NCBI RefSeq assembly: GCF_001889265.1
Contig: NZ_CP018151.1
Location: 1,984,001-2,048,000 of the forward strand
Reading direction: 5' to 3'
Length of the DNA: 64,000 bases
Source of the DNA: Microbacterium sp. 1.5R
GTDB taxonomy: Bacteria > Actinomycetota > Actinomycetes > Actinomycetales > Microbacteriaceae
Below the pieces are notes generated by a model, which searched no databases, was not told the origin of the DNA, and saw only the letters and a program-made list of their open reading frames with translations. This document shows, in pieces, positions 49,856 to 58,112 of this stretch (its first letter is position 1; each line of letters begins with the position of its first letter). A program made the translations under genes and the position numbers.

Positions 49856-51454
49856 TTACGCGAGCTCGATGAGGTCCTGGTACTCCTGGCTCCAGAGGTC
49901 CTCGACACCGTCGGGAAGGATCAGCACGCGCTCCGGGTTGAGCGACTGCACCGCACCGGGGTCGTGCGAGACGAGGACGACTGCACCCTCGTAGTGCGCG
50001 AGAGCGCCGAGGATCTCCTCGCGAGACGCGGGATCGAGGTTGTTGGTGGGCTCATCGAGCAGCAGCAGGTTGGCCGAGGAGACCACGAGGGTCGCCAGCG
50101 AGAGACGCGTCTTCTCGCCGCCCGAGAGAACCCCGGCGGGCTTGAGCACATCGTCGCCGGTGAAGAGGAAGGATCCGAGCACCTTGCGCGCTTCCATCTC
50201 GGTGATGTGCGGAGCGGCCGAGACCATGTTCTCGAGCACCGAGCGGTTCACGTCGAGGTTCTCGTGCTCCTGCGCGTAATAACCGACCTTGAGCCCGTGG
50301 CCCGGCTCGAGCTGGCCCGTGTCGGGCTCGTCGACTCCGGCGAGCATCCTCAGCAGCGTGGTCTTGCCCGCACCGTTGAGTCCGAGCACGACGACCTTCG
50401 ATCCGCGGTCGATCGCGAGGTCGACATCCGTGAAGATCTCGAGCGATCCGTACGACTTCGACAGCCCCGTCGCCATCATCGGGGTCTTGCCGCAGGCGGC
50501 GGGTTTGGGGAAGCGGAGCTTCGCCACCCGGTCTTCCTGGCGGACCTCGTCGAGACCCGCGAGGAGCTTCTCGGCGCGCGCGATCATCTGGTGAGCGGCA
50601 GCGGCCTTCGACGCCTTCGCACCGAAACGGGCCGCCTGCTGCTGCAGCGTGGTGGCCTTCTTCTCGGCGTTGGCTCGCTCCTTCTTGCGGCGCTCCTCGT
50701 CGGCCACCCGCTGGCGCAGGTAGTTCTTCCAGTTCATGTTGTAGGTGTCGATGATCTGGCGGTTCGCGTCGAGGTAGAAGACGCGGTTGACGGTCTCGCC
50801 GACGAGCTCGACGTCGTGGCTGATCACGATCAGCCCGCCCTTGTAGTTCTTGAGGAACTCGCGCAGCCACACGACGCTGTCGGCGTCGAGGTGGTTGGTC
50901 GGCTCGTCGAGGATCATCGTCTCCGCATCCGAGAACAGGATGCGCGCGAGCTCGATGCGACGACGCTGTCCGCCCGAGAGCGTCGAGAGCGGCTGATCGA
51001 GGATGCGGTCGGGCAGCGAGAGGTTGTTGGCGATGGATGCCGCCTCGGCTTCTGCGGCGTATCCGCCCTGTGCCTCGAACTGCTCGGTGAGGCGCGCATA
51101 GCGCTTCATCGCCTTCTCGGCCACGGCGGGGTCTTCCGAGCCCATGGCCAGCGAGGCCTCGGTCATGCCGAGATTCAGCTGTCCGAGTCCGCGGGCATCG
51201 AGGATCCTCGTGCGCGCCAGATCCTCCGGGTTGCCCGAACGGGGATCCTGGGGCAGGTAGCCGAGCTCTCCGGAGCGCGTCACCGTGCCCCCAGAGGGAA
51301 GGACGTCGCCGGCGAGCACCTTGGTGAGCGTGGTCTTGCCTGCACCGTTGCGGCCGACGAGACCGATCTTGTCTCCGTCGCTCACACGGAACGACACGTT
51401 CTCCATCAGGAGGCGTGCGCCCACGCGGATCTCGAGTTCGTGCACGGCAAGCAC
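49856..51454 (-). CDS. ABC-F family ATPase
   Basis: The 532-residue protein has two ATPase domains: Walker A VGRNGAGKTT and GLNGAGKTT, signatures LSGGQRRRIELAR and LSGGEKTRLSLAT, and Walker B MILDEPTNHLD and LLLDEPTNNLD. A charged linker (ADEERRKKERANAEKKATTL) joins them, as in ABC-F translation factors. No membrane domain. The closest role is a housekeeping ribosome-associated factor; antibiotic-resistance subtypes have longer linkers. GTG start, with no strong Shine-Dalgarno sequence. Confidence 0.92.
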   Translation of the reverse strand: MLAVHELEIRVGARLLMENVSFRVSDGDKIGLVGRNGAGKTTLTKVLAGDVLPSGGTVTRSGELGYLPQDPRSGNPEDLARTRILDARGLGQLNLGMTEASLAMGSEDPAVAEKAMKRYARLTEQFEAQGGYAAEAEAASIANNLSLPDRILDQPLSTLSGGQRRRIELARILFSDAETMILDEPTNHLDADSVVWLREFLKNYKGGLIVISHDVELVGETVNRVFYLDANRQIIDTYNMNWKNYLRQRVADEERRKKERANAEKKATTLQQQAARFGAKASKAAAAHQMIARAEKLLAGLDEVRQEDRVAKLRFPKPAACGKTPMMATGLSKSYGSLEIFTDVDLAIDRGSKVVVLGLNGAGKTTLLRMLAGVDEPDTGQLEPGHGLKVGYYAQEHENLDVNRSVLENMVSAAPHITEMEARKVLGSFLFTGDDVLKPAGVLSGGEKTRLSLATLVVSSANLLLLDEPTNNLDPASREEILGALAHYEGAVVLVSHDPGAVQSLNPERVLILPDGVEDLWSQEYQDLIELA

Positions 51455-51651
51455 AGGCGGGATGTCCGTTCTTTCAAGGGGGTTCAGGCCGAGGGGCCAA
51501 ACTCCCAGTATAGATCGCTCGGCTGGGTGTTCAGTCGACGTACGGATCGTGGTGCAGTCGTCGGCCTGTGCACAGATCTACCTCTGCGGGTGGATGCGAT
51601 CGATACCTCAGGGTGATGCTCTGCGTGCCCTCCGCTTTCTAGCCTGCTGAG

Positions 51652-52272
51652 GTGGACGTCATCAACGAGCTCATCCTGCAGACCGTCGCCTCCCCCTGGC
51701 TGTATGCCGTGCTGCTCGCGGTGACGATCATCGACGGCTTCTTCCCGCCTGTTCCGAGTGAGACCGTGCTCGTGGCGGCAGCCGCCGTGCTGGCATCCTC
51801 AGGAGAGCCATGGGCGCTGATCCCGCTCGGGCTCGTCGCCGCCGTCGGCGCGACCATCGGCGACAACATCGCATTCGTGCTCGGTCGTCGACTCGGCACG
51901 ACCCGCTGGGCGTGGATGCGTCGACCGGGGATCGCCTCGGCCTTCGCCCACGCGGAACGCGCCCTCGACCAGCGCAGTGCGGCTCTGATCCTCGGCGCTC
52001 GATACATCCCTGTCGGCCGTGTCGCTGTGAACATGTCGGCGGGCGCGCTGCGATTCCCCTGGAGGCGTTTCCTTCCCCTGAGCGTCGTGGCCGGCCTCAG
52101 CTGGAGCGCGCTGAGCCTGGCGATCGGGCTGCTCGCCGGATCATGGATCGAAGATCAGCCCCTCGCCAGCGCCGGGATCGGCATCGGGGTCGCTCTCATC
52201 ATCGGACTGGTCATCGACCGCGTCACCGCTGCCCGGCGTCGACGCGCCCCCGTCCCGCAACTGGCAGGATGA
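51652..52272 (+). CDS. DedA-family membrane protein
   Basis: The 206-residue protein has FFPPVPSETVLVAAAAVLAS and ARYIPVGRVAVNMSAGALRF, the DedA/VTT signature, with several membrane helices. DedA proteins are thought to move lipids such as undecaprenyl phosphate or phosphatidylethanolamine across the membrane. GTG start; a TAGCCT hexamer ends 6 bases before it (leaderless). Its stop overlaps the next gene's possible start, so it is co-translated with the two-component system. Confidence 0.87.
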   Translation: MDVINELILQTVASPWLYAVLLAVTIIDGFFPPVPSETVLVAAAAVLASSGEPWALIPLGLVAAVGATIGDNIAFVLGRRLGTTRWAWMRRPGIASAFAHAERALDQRSAALILGARYIPVGRVAVNMSAGALRFPWRRFLPLSVVAGLSWSALSLAIGLLAGSWIEDQPLASAGIGIGVALIIGLVIDRVTAARRRRAPVPQLAG

Positions 52273-52277
52273 CACTC

Positions 52278-53543
52278 ATGGCACGTCGCCTGCCCCGCAC
52301 ACCCCGCACACCGCGGACTCCCCGCATCAGCCGTCGAACGGCCGCGCTCGCCGCGCTCGCCCTGGCGAGCCTGGCGCTCTTCGCGGTGCTCGTGTCGCTG
52401 CAGACCGTGCTGTACGGCACCGCGTTGCCGCTGACGTTCATCCTCGGCGCCGCACTCTGCTCGGCGCCGCTGCTCTCCCTGCGGTATCCGCGGTGGGCGA
52501 TCGCGATGTTCTGCTCTGCGGCGTTCGCGCTCCCGCTGCTGGTCGTGCCCGATCAGGCGACCGAGGCGCCGTGGCCGTGGTCGGTGCCCGCGCTCGTCAC
52601 CTTCGTCCTCTTCGTGGGCGTCGTGACCTTCGTCCACGGCGCGCGCCTGGGCGTCGTCCCGCTCGGCGTCGGCGCGCTGCTCTCCCTCACGGCCCCGCTG
52701 CTGCGCCCCGAGATCGTCGCCACTCCGGCGACGGCAGGCAGCACCACGGCAGATCTCATCGTGACCACGTCTGTGGCCGCAGCCGTGTTCCTGGTCGCCA
52801 TACTGGTCGCAGGACGCGTGAGGGTATCTGCCGAGCTCACGAAGGAACGGGAGCATTCAGCCCTCGAAGAATCCCGCCGCGCGCTCGTCGAGGAGCGCAC
52901 CCGTATCGCCCGCGAACTGCACGACGTCATCGCCCACAGCATGTCGGTCATCCAGGTGCAGGCGTCCACTGCTCGATACCGACTGCCCGAGATCGGCGAC
53001 GCGGCGACGTCGGAGTTCGAGAGCATCGCGGCCACAGCGCGGGGATCGCTCACCGAGATGCGGCGGATGCTGGGCGTGCTGCGCACCGAGGATCAGGCGG
53101 CCGAGCTGGCGCCGCAGCAGAGCATCGACGACATCCCGGCCCTCGTCGACACGATCCGGCGCGCCGGCGTGACGGTGGGGCTCGAGATGACGGGCGCGTT
53201 CACCGACGCCCCGCAGGCCGTGCAGATCGCCGCCTTCCGCATCGCGCAGGAGGCGCTCAGCAACGCGGTACGGCACGCGTCCGGCGCCGCCGTCACGGTG
53301 CGCCTGCAGGCGGATCTCCACGCCATCGGCATCCGCGTCCGCAACGGCCGCGCCACCACCCCACCGGCTCACCCCAGCGGAGGCTATGGACTTCGCGGCA
53401 TGCGTGAGCGCGTCGAACTGCTCGGCGGGTCCTTCGCCGCCGGCCCCACCGCCGAGGGCGGGTGGGAGGTCATCGCCTCCCTCCCGCTGCACGAGCGTCC
53501 ATCGAGCGAGACCACCGCTCCGATCACCCAGGAGAACCCGTGA
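52278..53543 (+). CDS. NarL-type sensor histidine kinase
   Basis: The 421-residue protein has four to six N-terminal membrane helices and then the HisKA_3 domain with ARELHDVIAHSMSVIQVQAS (phosphorylatable His) and a HATPase with RIAQEALSNAVRHA and GYGLRGMRERVELLG. The N-terminus has a repetitive RTPRTPRTPRIS segment. I use the ATG at 52278 because AGGA is 8 bases upstream; the ATG at 52269, overlapping the DedA stop, is an alternative. It phosphorylates the adjacent response regulator. Confidence 0.9.
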   Translation: MARRLPRTPRTPRTPRISRRTAALAALALASLALFAVLVSLQTVLYGTALPLTFILGAALCSAPLLSLRYPRWAIAMFCSAAFALPLLVVPDQATEAPWPWSVPALVTFVLFVGVVTFVHGARLGVVPLGVGALLSLTAPLLRPEIVATPATAGSTTADLIVTTSVAAAVFLVAILVAGRVRVSAELTKEREHSALEESRRALVEERTRIARELHDVIAHSMSVIQVQASTARYRLPEIGDAATSEFESIAATARGSLTEMRRMLGVLRTEDQAAELAPQQSIDDIPALVDTIRRAGVTVGLEMTGAFTDAPQAVQIAAFRIAQEALSNAVRHASGAAVTVRLQADLHAIGIRVRNGRATTPPAHPSGGYGLRGMRERVELLGGSFAAGPTAEGGWEVIASLPLHERPSSETTAPITQENP

Positions 53544-54208
53544 CGATCAGCGTCCTCATCGCCGACGACCAGGCGATGGTGCGCGCCGGATTCGCCGCTC
53601 TGCTCGATGCGCACGAGGGAATCCGTGTCGCGGGTCAGGCGGCCGACGGAGCCGAAGCCATCACCCTCGCTGCCCGCCTCGATCCGGACGTCATCCTGAT
53701 GGACGTGCGGATGCCGCAGGTCGACGGCATCGAGGCCACTCGGCGCATCCTCGGACCCGCCTACCCTGCGGCTCATGTGCCGAGGATCCTCATGCTCACG
53801 ACCTTCGACATCGACGACTACGTCTACGACGCGCTCGAGGCCGGCGCGAGCGGATTCCTGTTGAAGGACGCTCTTCCCGAGGAGCTCGTGCACGCCGTGC
53901 GCGTCGTCGCCGGCGGCGATGCCCTGCTCGCCCCCAGTGTGACGCGGCGCATGATCGAGCAGTTCGCCGGACGTCGGCCCCGCACCGCGAAGGCGGCGAC
54001 CTCGCTCGCGGACCTGACCGATCGGGAGCGGGAGGTGCTGGTGCTCATCGGTCGCGGACGGTCGAACAGCGAGATCGCGTCCGACCTCTTCATCGCCGAG
54101 CAGACCGTGAAGACGCATGTCGGCAAGGTGCTCGCCAAGCTCCGACTCCGCGACCGCGTGCACGCCGTGATCCTCGCCTACGACACGGGTCTCGTCGAGC
54201 CCTCCTGA
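53540..54208 (+). CDS. NarL/LuxR-type response regulator
   Basis: The 222-residue protein has a receiver domain with VLIADDQAMVRAGFAALLDA, the phospho-acceptor Asp in PDVILMDVRMPQVDGIEA and the K of FLLKDA, plus a C-terminal LuxR helix-turn-helix (LTDREREVLVLIGRGRSNSE, then IASDLFIAEQTVKTHVGKVL). The GTG overlaps the kinase stop by GTGA and follows CCAGGAGAACCC. Probably controls DedA or nearby envelope genes. Confidence 0.92.
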   Translation: MTISVLIADDQAMVRAGFAALLDAHEGIRVAGQAADGAEAITLAARLDPDVILMDVRMPQVDGIEATRRILGPAYPAAHVPRILMLTTFDIDDYVYDALEAGASGFLLKDALPEELVHAVRVVAGGDALLAPSVTRRMIEQFAGRRPRTAKAATSLADLTDREREVLVLIGRGRSNSEIASDLFIAEQTVKTHVGKVLAKLRLRDRVHAVILAYDTGLVEPS

Positions 54209-54288
54209 GCCGCTGCTCCGGGTCACACCGCAGTAGGGGTGCGAACCAGCCCGGAGGGTGATCCCCCGACCGGCACCGCGTCCATACG

Positions 54289-54313
54289 CTCCTCGGACAC
54301 CCATCCGAGGAGG
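54289..54313 (+). promoter_or_regulatory. Hairpin covering the acyltransferase ribosome-binding site
   Basis: CTCCTCGGA and TCCGAGGAG form a perfect 9-base stem around CACCCA. The right arm contains the GAGGAGG Shine-Dalgarno sequence of the acyltransferase gene (ATG 54319). Folded RNA would hide the ribosome-binding site. Alternatively it is a protein operator in DNA. Confidence 0.5.
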
Positions 54314-54318
54314 ACTCC

Positions 54319-55635
54319 ATGGCCATCGTCGAAGCGCCGCCCCGCATCGCTCCCCGACCCCCGCTGCCGGCCGGTCGTGATGCCGCGATCGACCTGCTGC
54401 GAGCGATCTGCGTCGCAGGAGTCGTGCTGCTTCACGCCATCATGGTGGGCGTCACGATCGCCGACGGCAGCCCGGTCTTCGCGAACGCGAGCGAGGGCAC
54501 CTCGTGGATCATCCCCGTGAGCTGGGTCCTCCAGGTCATGCCGCTGTTCTTCATCATCGGAGGCTTCGCCGGTCACATCGCCTTCCGGCGGTCGCAGGCG
54601 CGCGGCGGCTCCGCATCCGACTTCATCGCAGCCCGCGTGCATCGCCTGCTCCGGCCCGCACTGTTCGCCATCGCCGTCGTCGGCGTCGCGCTCGCGGCTC
54701 TCCGCGTCGCAGGTGTTCCCGCCGACATCATCGTCACCGCCGGCTTCCGCTACAGCCAGCCGCTGTGGTTCCTCGGAGTCTTCCTGGGCTGTCAGGCGCT
54801 CCTCCCGGCACTCTCGAGAGCCCACGCACGCAGGCCCCTGGTCACCGTCGCAGCCCTCGTGTGCCCATCGGTCTGCGTCGATGTGGTCCGGGCGAGCACC
54901 GGGGTCGAGGGACTGGGGTTTCTGATTCTCGCCTTCGTGTGGCTCGCACTCCAGCAGATCGGGTTCTTCCTCGCCGACGGCACGATCGACCGGCTGCCTC
55001 GAGCGACGCGGGCCCTAGTGGGAGCAGCGGCTCTGACCGCCCTCATCGCAGCGTTCGCGACCGGGATCTACTCCCCCGACCTCATCGCGAACATCAATCC
55101 CCCGACCGCCGCGCTGCTGCTCGTCGGCGTCGTGCACCTGAGCGCCGTCTCGCTTCTGCGCGATCGCATCGACGCGCTCAGCCACCGGCCGGTCCCCGCC
55201 GCGTTCGGCGCCTTCGTCAATCGCCGCACCATGACGATCTACCTGTGGCACATGCCGGTACTGCTCGCCATGGCGGGGATCTCGGCCGTCGCCTCACTCG
55301 TCAGCGGAATCGCGCTGCCGGATCCGAGTTCCGTCTCCTGGTGGGTGTCGCGTCCGATCTGGCTCGCCGTCGCCCTGACTCTGACAGCGGCGATCGCGAC
55401 CTCCCTCACCCGCATCGAGACGCAGCCGTCGCCGCGATCCGCTGACAGGACGCACCGGGTCGTGATCGCCGCCGTCCTGGGCATCGCCTCCGTCGTCCTG
55501 CTCCTCGTCGCGGGGACGACCGTGCTCACTGCCTCGGTCGCCGCCGGCGGGATGCTGCTGTCCCTGCGCATCGCCCGCCGATCACACGAGACCGCGAGCG
55601 GCGAGAGCGTCGCCGACGTCGTCCGCGTGGCGTAG
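54319..55635 (+). CDS. Acyltransferase-3 family membrane protein
   Basis: The 438-residue protein has about ten membrane helices. RDAAIDLLRAICVAGVVLLH at the N-terminus is the Acyl_transf_3 start; it acylates sugars or polymers in the envelope. FFIIGGFAGHIAF and MTIYLWHMPVLLAMAGISAV are also typical. The C-terminus overlaps the convergent bioN gene by 54 bases. Confidence 0.85.
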   Translation: MAIVEAPPRIAPRPPLPAGRDAAIDLLRAICVAGVVLLHAIMVGVTIADGSPVFANASEGTSWIIPVSWVLQVMPLFFIIGGFAGHIAFRRSQARGGSASDFIAARVHRLLRPALFAIAVVGVALAALRVAGVPADIIVTAGFRYSQPLWFLGVFLGCQALLPALSRAHARRPLVTVAALVCPSVCVDVVRASTGVEGLGFLILAFVWLALQQIGFFLADGTIDRLPRATRALVGAAALTALIAAFATGIYSPDLIANINPPTAALLLVGVVHLSAVSLLRDRIDALSHRPVPAAFGAFVNRRTMTIYLWHMPVLLAMAGISAVASLVSGIALPDPSSVSWWVSRPIWLAVALTLTAAIATSLTRIETQPSPRSADRTHRVVIAAVLGIASVVLLLVAGTTVLTASVAAGGMLLSLRIARRSHETASGESVADVVRVA

Positions 55636-56175
55636 TGTCCTGACCATGAGCGGCACCGCGCCTCGCACGCCGCGACGGATGCCGCGTGCGAGGTGGGCCT
55701 CGGTGACCGCATGGGCGAAGCCTGCGACCACCGGAATCATCGTGAGGGTCAGCGAGATCGTCATCGCGACGGCATCGGCATCGATGCCCAGTCGGCGCAG
55801 CGGTCTCAGCATCCGATGCAGCACCGCGAGCAGATCGCCCATCCGGGTGGTGATCGTGAGAAGCGACGCCAGCAGCAGCAGTGATGCCACCCTGGCCGTG
55901 CTGACCCATGCCGTGAGCGGTGTGGCGAAGATCCACAGGGCGGCCCCGAGAACCAGTACGAGCCACCGCAGCCGCCACGCCTCGACGAGCAGGGTCGTCA
56001 CCGGAAGGCCGGCGGCGAGATAGAGCAGGCAGACGACGAGAAGCGCGGCTGTGACGCTCCATCGATCGTGCGGGTAGCCGGACGAGACGAGCGCGAGCAC
56101 GGCGAAGACGGCGAGCTTGGGGCCCGCCGGCATCCGGTGGACGATACTCGCCCCCGGCCGATAGGACTGGATCAC
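55582..56175 (-). CDS. bioN: Biotin ECF transporter transmembrane (T) component
   Basis: The 197-residue membrane protein begins VIQSYRPGASIVHRMPAGPK and has several helices; a conserved A-R-G-type element is ADDVGDALAARGLV at the end. It forms the T-component of the ECF biotin transporter with BioM and BioY. The GTG start overlaps the bioM stop as GTGA. Its 3' end overlaps the acyltransferase gene. Confidence 0.85.
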   Translation of the reverse strand: MIQSYRPGASIVHRMPAGPKLAVFAVLALVSSGYPHDRWSVTAALLVVCLLYLAAGLPVTTLLVEAWRLRWLVLVLGAALWIFATPLTAWVSTARVASLLLLASLLTITTRMGDLLAVLHRMLRPLRRLGIDADAVAMTISLTLTMIPVVAGFAHAVTEAHLARGIRRGVRGAVPLMVRTLRHADDVGDALAARGLV

Positions 56176-56864
56176 GCGGCCAGCTCGCGATACTCGGCGA
56201 CCACGTCCGGCGGGGCGCCCGACGCGATGATCGAGCCCGCCTCGAAGAGGACCGCGTGGTCGCACCTCGCTGCGAGCTCGAGGTCGTGGGTGACGATGAC
56301 GACCTGGGCGGGAAGCGCCAGCAGCAGATCCGCGATCCGTCGGGAGTTGCGCAGGTCCAGCAGGGTCGTCGGCTCGTCGGCGACGATCAGCTGCGGTTCG
56401 GTGATCAGGACAGACGCGAGAGCCAGCATCTGCTTCTGACCGCCGGACAGCTCCGACGCCGGCACGTCCGCCCGATCGGTCAAGCCGTGCTCGGCGAGTG
56501 CCGCGGCCACACGTCTGTCGACGTCCGCACGAGAGGATCCGCGAAGCGACAGCGCGAGGTCCTCGGCAGGCGTAGGCATGAGGATCTGCGCCTGCGGATC
56601 GGTGAAGACGAAACCCACCCGCCGCCGCAGAGCCTTCACATCCCGACGAGAATCGAGACCGTGCACCGTCACGCGCCCTGCATCCGGGAGCACGAGGCCG
56701 TTCAGCAGACGCGCGAAAGTGGACTTTCCTGAACCGTTCGCGCCGATGACCGCGATCCTCGCCGTCGTGAGCTCGATGCTCACATCGCGCAGGATCGGCT
56801 GCCCCTCCCGCTCCACGGTGACATCGTCGACCGAGATCGATCCGGTCGAGGTCTCAGACCGCAC
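56172..56864 (-). CDS. bioM: Biotin ECF transporter ATPase
   Basis: The 230-residue ATPase has Walker A IGANGSGKST, signature ELSGGQKQMLALASVL, Walker B LIVADEPTTLLD and THDLELAARC. It powers biotin uptake. The GTG at 56864 lies inside the bioY 3' end (overlap 11 bases); an ATG at 56891 would add nine residues. No strong Shine-Dalgarno sequence is seen. Confidence 0.87.
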   Translation of the reverse strand: MRSETSTGSISVDDVTVEREGQPILRDVSIELTTARIAVIGANGSGKSTFARLLNGLVLPDAGRVTVHGLDSRRDVKALRRRVGFVFTDPQAQILMPTPAEDLALSLRGSSRADVDRRVAAALAEHGLTDRADVPASELSGGQKQMLALASVLITEPQLIVADEPTTLLDLRNSRRIADLLLALPAQVVIVTHDLELAARCDHAVLFEAGSIIASGAPPDVVAEYRELAA

Positions 56865-57444
56865 GGACGGATGCCGGCACGGATGGGGCACTCGTGCCGA
56901 AAGCTCGAGGGTACGCGCGCCGTAGCGCGAGGACCAGCGCTGTGGCCGCTGCCGCCTTGAGCAGATCGCCGGGGAGGAAGACGAGACTCGCCAGTGCGGT
57001 GGGTCCCAGGTCGAGCCCGAGTACGAGCGCGGTGACGGGCACCCCGCAGACGTACACGACCACGATGCCGCCGACGACGACCCCGAGGGCGATCCGCCAC
57101 CAGCGGGGCCGACCGCTGCGCACGATCAGTCCGATGACGATGACGCCCAGGAGCCACCCGAGCAGGTAGCCGGCTGTCGGACCGACGAAGACGCCGAGAC
57201 CGCCACGGCCACCGGCGAGGACGGGGAGCCCGACCGCTGCCAGCACCAACACGAGGAGCACCGAGAGCGGGGCCAACCGCGGGCCGAGTACAGCGCCGGC
57301 GAGCATCACCCCCAGGGTCTGCGCGGTGATGGGCACCCCGCCGGGGATCGGGATCGTCACCATTCCGAGGACGATGATGAGCGCGGCGAAGATCGCCACC
57401 CTCGCGAGTTCGCGACCGAGGTCGTCTGTGTGCCGAGCCATCAT
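56854..57444 (-). CDS. bioY: Biotin ECF transporter substrate-binding component
   Basis: The 196-residue membrane protein has six hydrophobic helices. IPIPGGVPITAQTLGVMLAG, then AVLGPR, and LGVFVGPTAGYLLGWLLG are BioY hallmarks. It binds biotin and delivers it through BioN, driven by BioM. It is first in bioY-bioM-bioN. Upstream is the double TetR operator, so biotin status probably controls it via the divergent bioQ. Confidence 0.92.
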   Translation of the reverse strand: MMARHTDDLGRELARVAIFAALIIVLGMVTIPIPGGVPITAQTLGVMLAGAVLGPRLAPLSVLLVLVLAAVGLPVLAGGRGGLGVFVGPTAGYLLGWLLGVIVIGLIVRSGRPRWWRIALGVVVGGIVVVYVCGVPVTALVLGLDLGPTALASLVFLPGDLLKAAAATALVLALRRAYPRAFGTSAPSVPASVRAV

Positions 57445-57456
57445 CCATCACCTTCC

Positions 57457-57484
57457 TGAACACCGTTCACTTGAACGGTGTTCA
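57457..57484. promoter_or_regulatory. Double BioQ operator between bioY and bioQ
   Basis: Two 13-base palindromes, TGAACACCGTTCA and TGAACGGTGTTCA, are separated by 2 bases; each has TGAAC-N3-GTTCA and the pair is itself a perfect inverted repeat. This half-site is the known BioQ-type pattern. It ends 1 base before the -10 (TATACT) of bioQ and 13 bases before the bioQ ATG, and starts 12 bases before the bioY ATG on the other strand, so it can repress both. Confidence 0.85.
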
Positions 57485-57497
57485 CTATACTGACGGG

Positions 57498-58112
57498 ATG
57501 GCCCCGGCGCACAACTCGACCCGTCACGACCGCGACGGCGTCGCGCGCGCTGCACTCGCGCTCCTCGACGAGGTCGGCCTCGCCGACCTCTCGATGCGGC
57601 GGATCGCCGGCAGGCTCGATGTGCAGCCGAGTGCTCTCTACTGGCACTTCTCGAGCAAGCAGGAGCTGCTGGCGGAGTTGGCCGATCGCATCACCGCGGG
57701 CATCCCGCGCGACGATGCGGACGTGTTGACCACCGCCCGCAGCATCCGCGACGCGCTCTTCACCTATCGCGACGGGGCCGAGCTCGTGCTCAGCACGTAT
57801 GCCCTGCGTCTCGGCTCGTCGTATGCGCACACCGCACTGGAAGCCGCGCTGACGCGCCACGGCCTGTCGGACGCACCGGAGCGAGCAGCCGCACTCCTGC
57901 ACTTCGTGCTCGGCCATGCGACTCTCGTTCAGCAGCGGATGCACGCCGACAGCCACGGAGCAGCGCTCGACGACCACACGATCGACGTCACAGCGGGACT
58001 CGACCGCGTCTTCGACCTCGGCGTGGCCGCGCTCGCCGGAGAGTCGTCCGGCGCCGGCCTCACCGCTCGGGCGACTCCGCATCCGTCAGCTCCGCGGCGT
58101 GCCCCAGCCTGA
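57498..58112 (+). CDS. bioQ: TetR-family repressor, BioQ type
   Basis: The 204-residue protein has a TetR helix-turn-helix (SMRRIAGRLDVQPSALYWHF, then SSKQELLAELAD) and a longer C-terminal ligand domain. It is divergent from bioYMN across a double TGAAC-N3-GTTCA site, the arrangement of BioQ, the actinobacterial repressor of biotin synthesis and uptake genes. TATACT ends 6 bases before the ATG and would be covered by bound repressor (autorepression, leaderless). Its last 53 bases overlap the convergent MFS gene. Confidence 0.88.
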   Translation: MAPAHNSTRHDRDGVARAALALLDEVGLADLSMRRIAGRLDVQPSALYWHFSSKQELLAELADRITAGIPRDDADVLTTARSIRDALFTYRDGAELVLSTYALRLGSSYAHTALEAALTRHGLSDAPERAAALLHFVLGHATLVQQRMHADSHGAALDDHTIDVTAGLDRVFDLGVAALAGESSGAGLTARATPHPSAPRRAPA

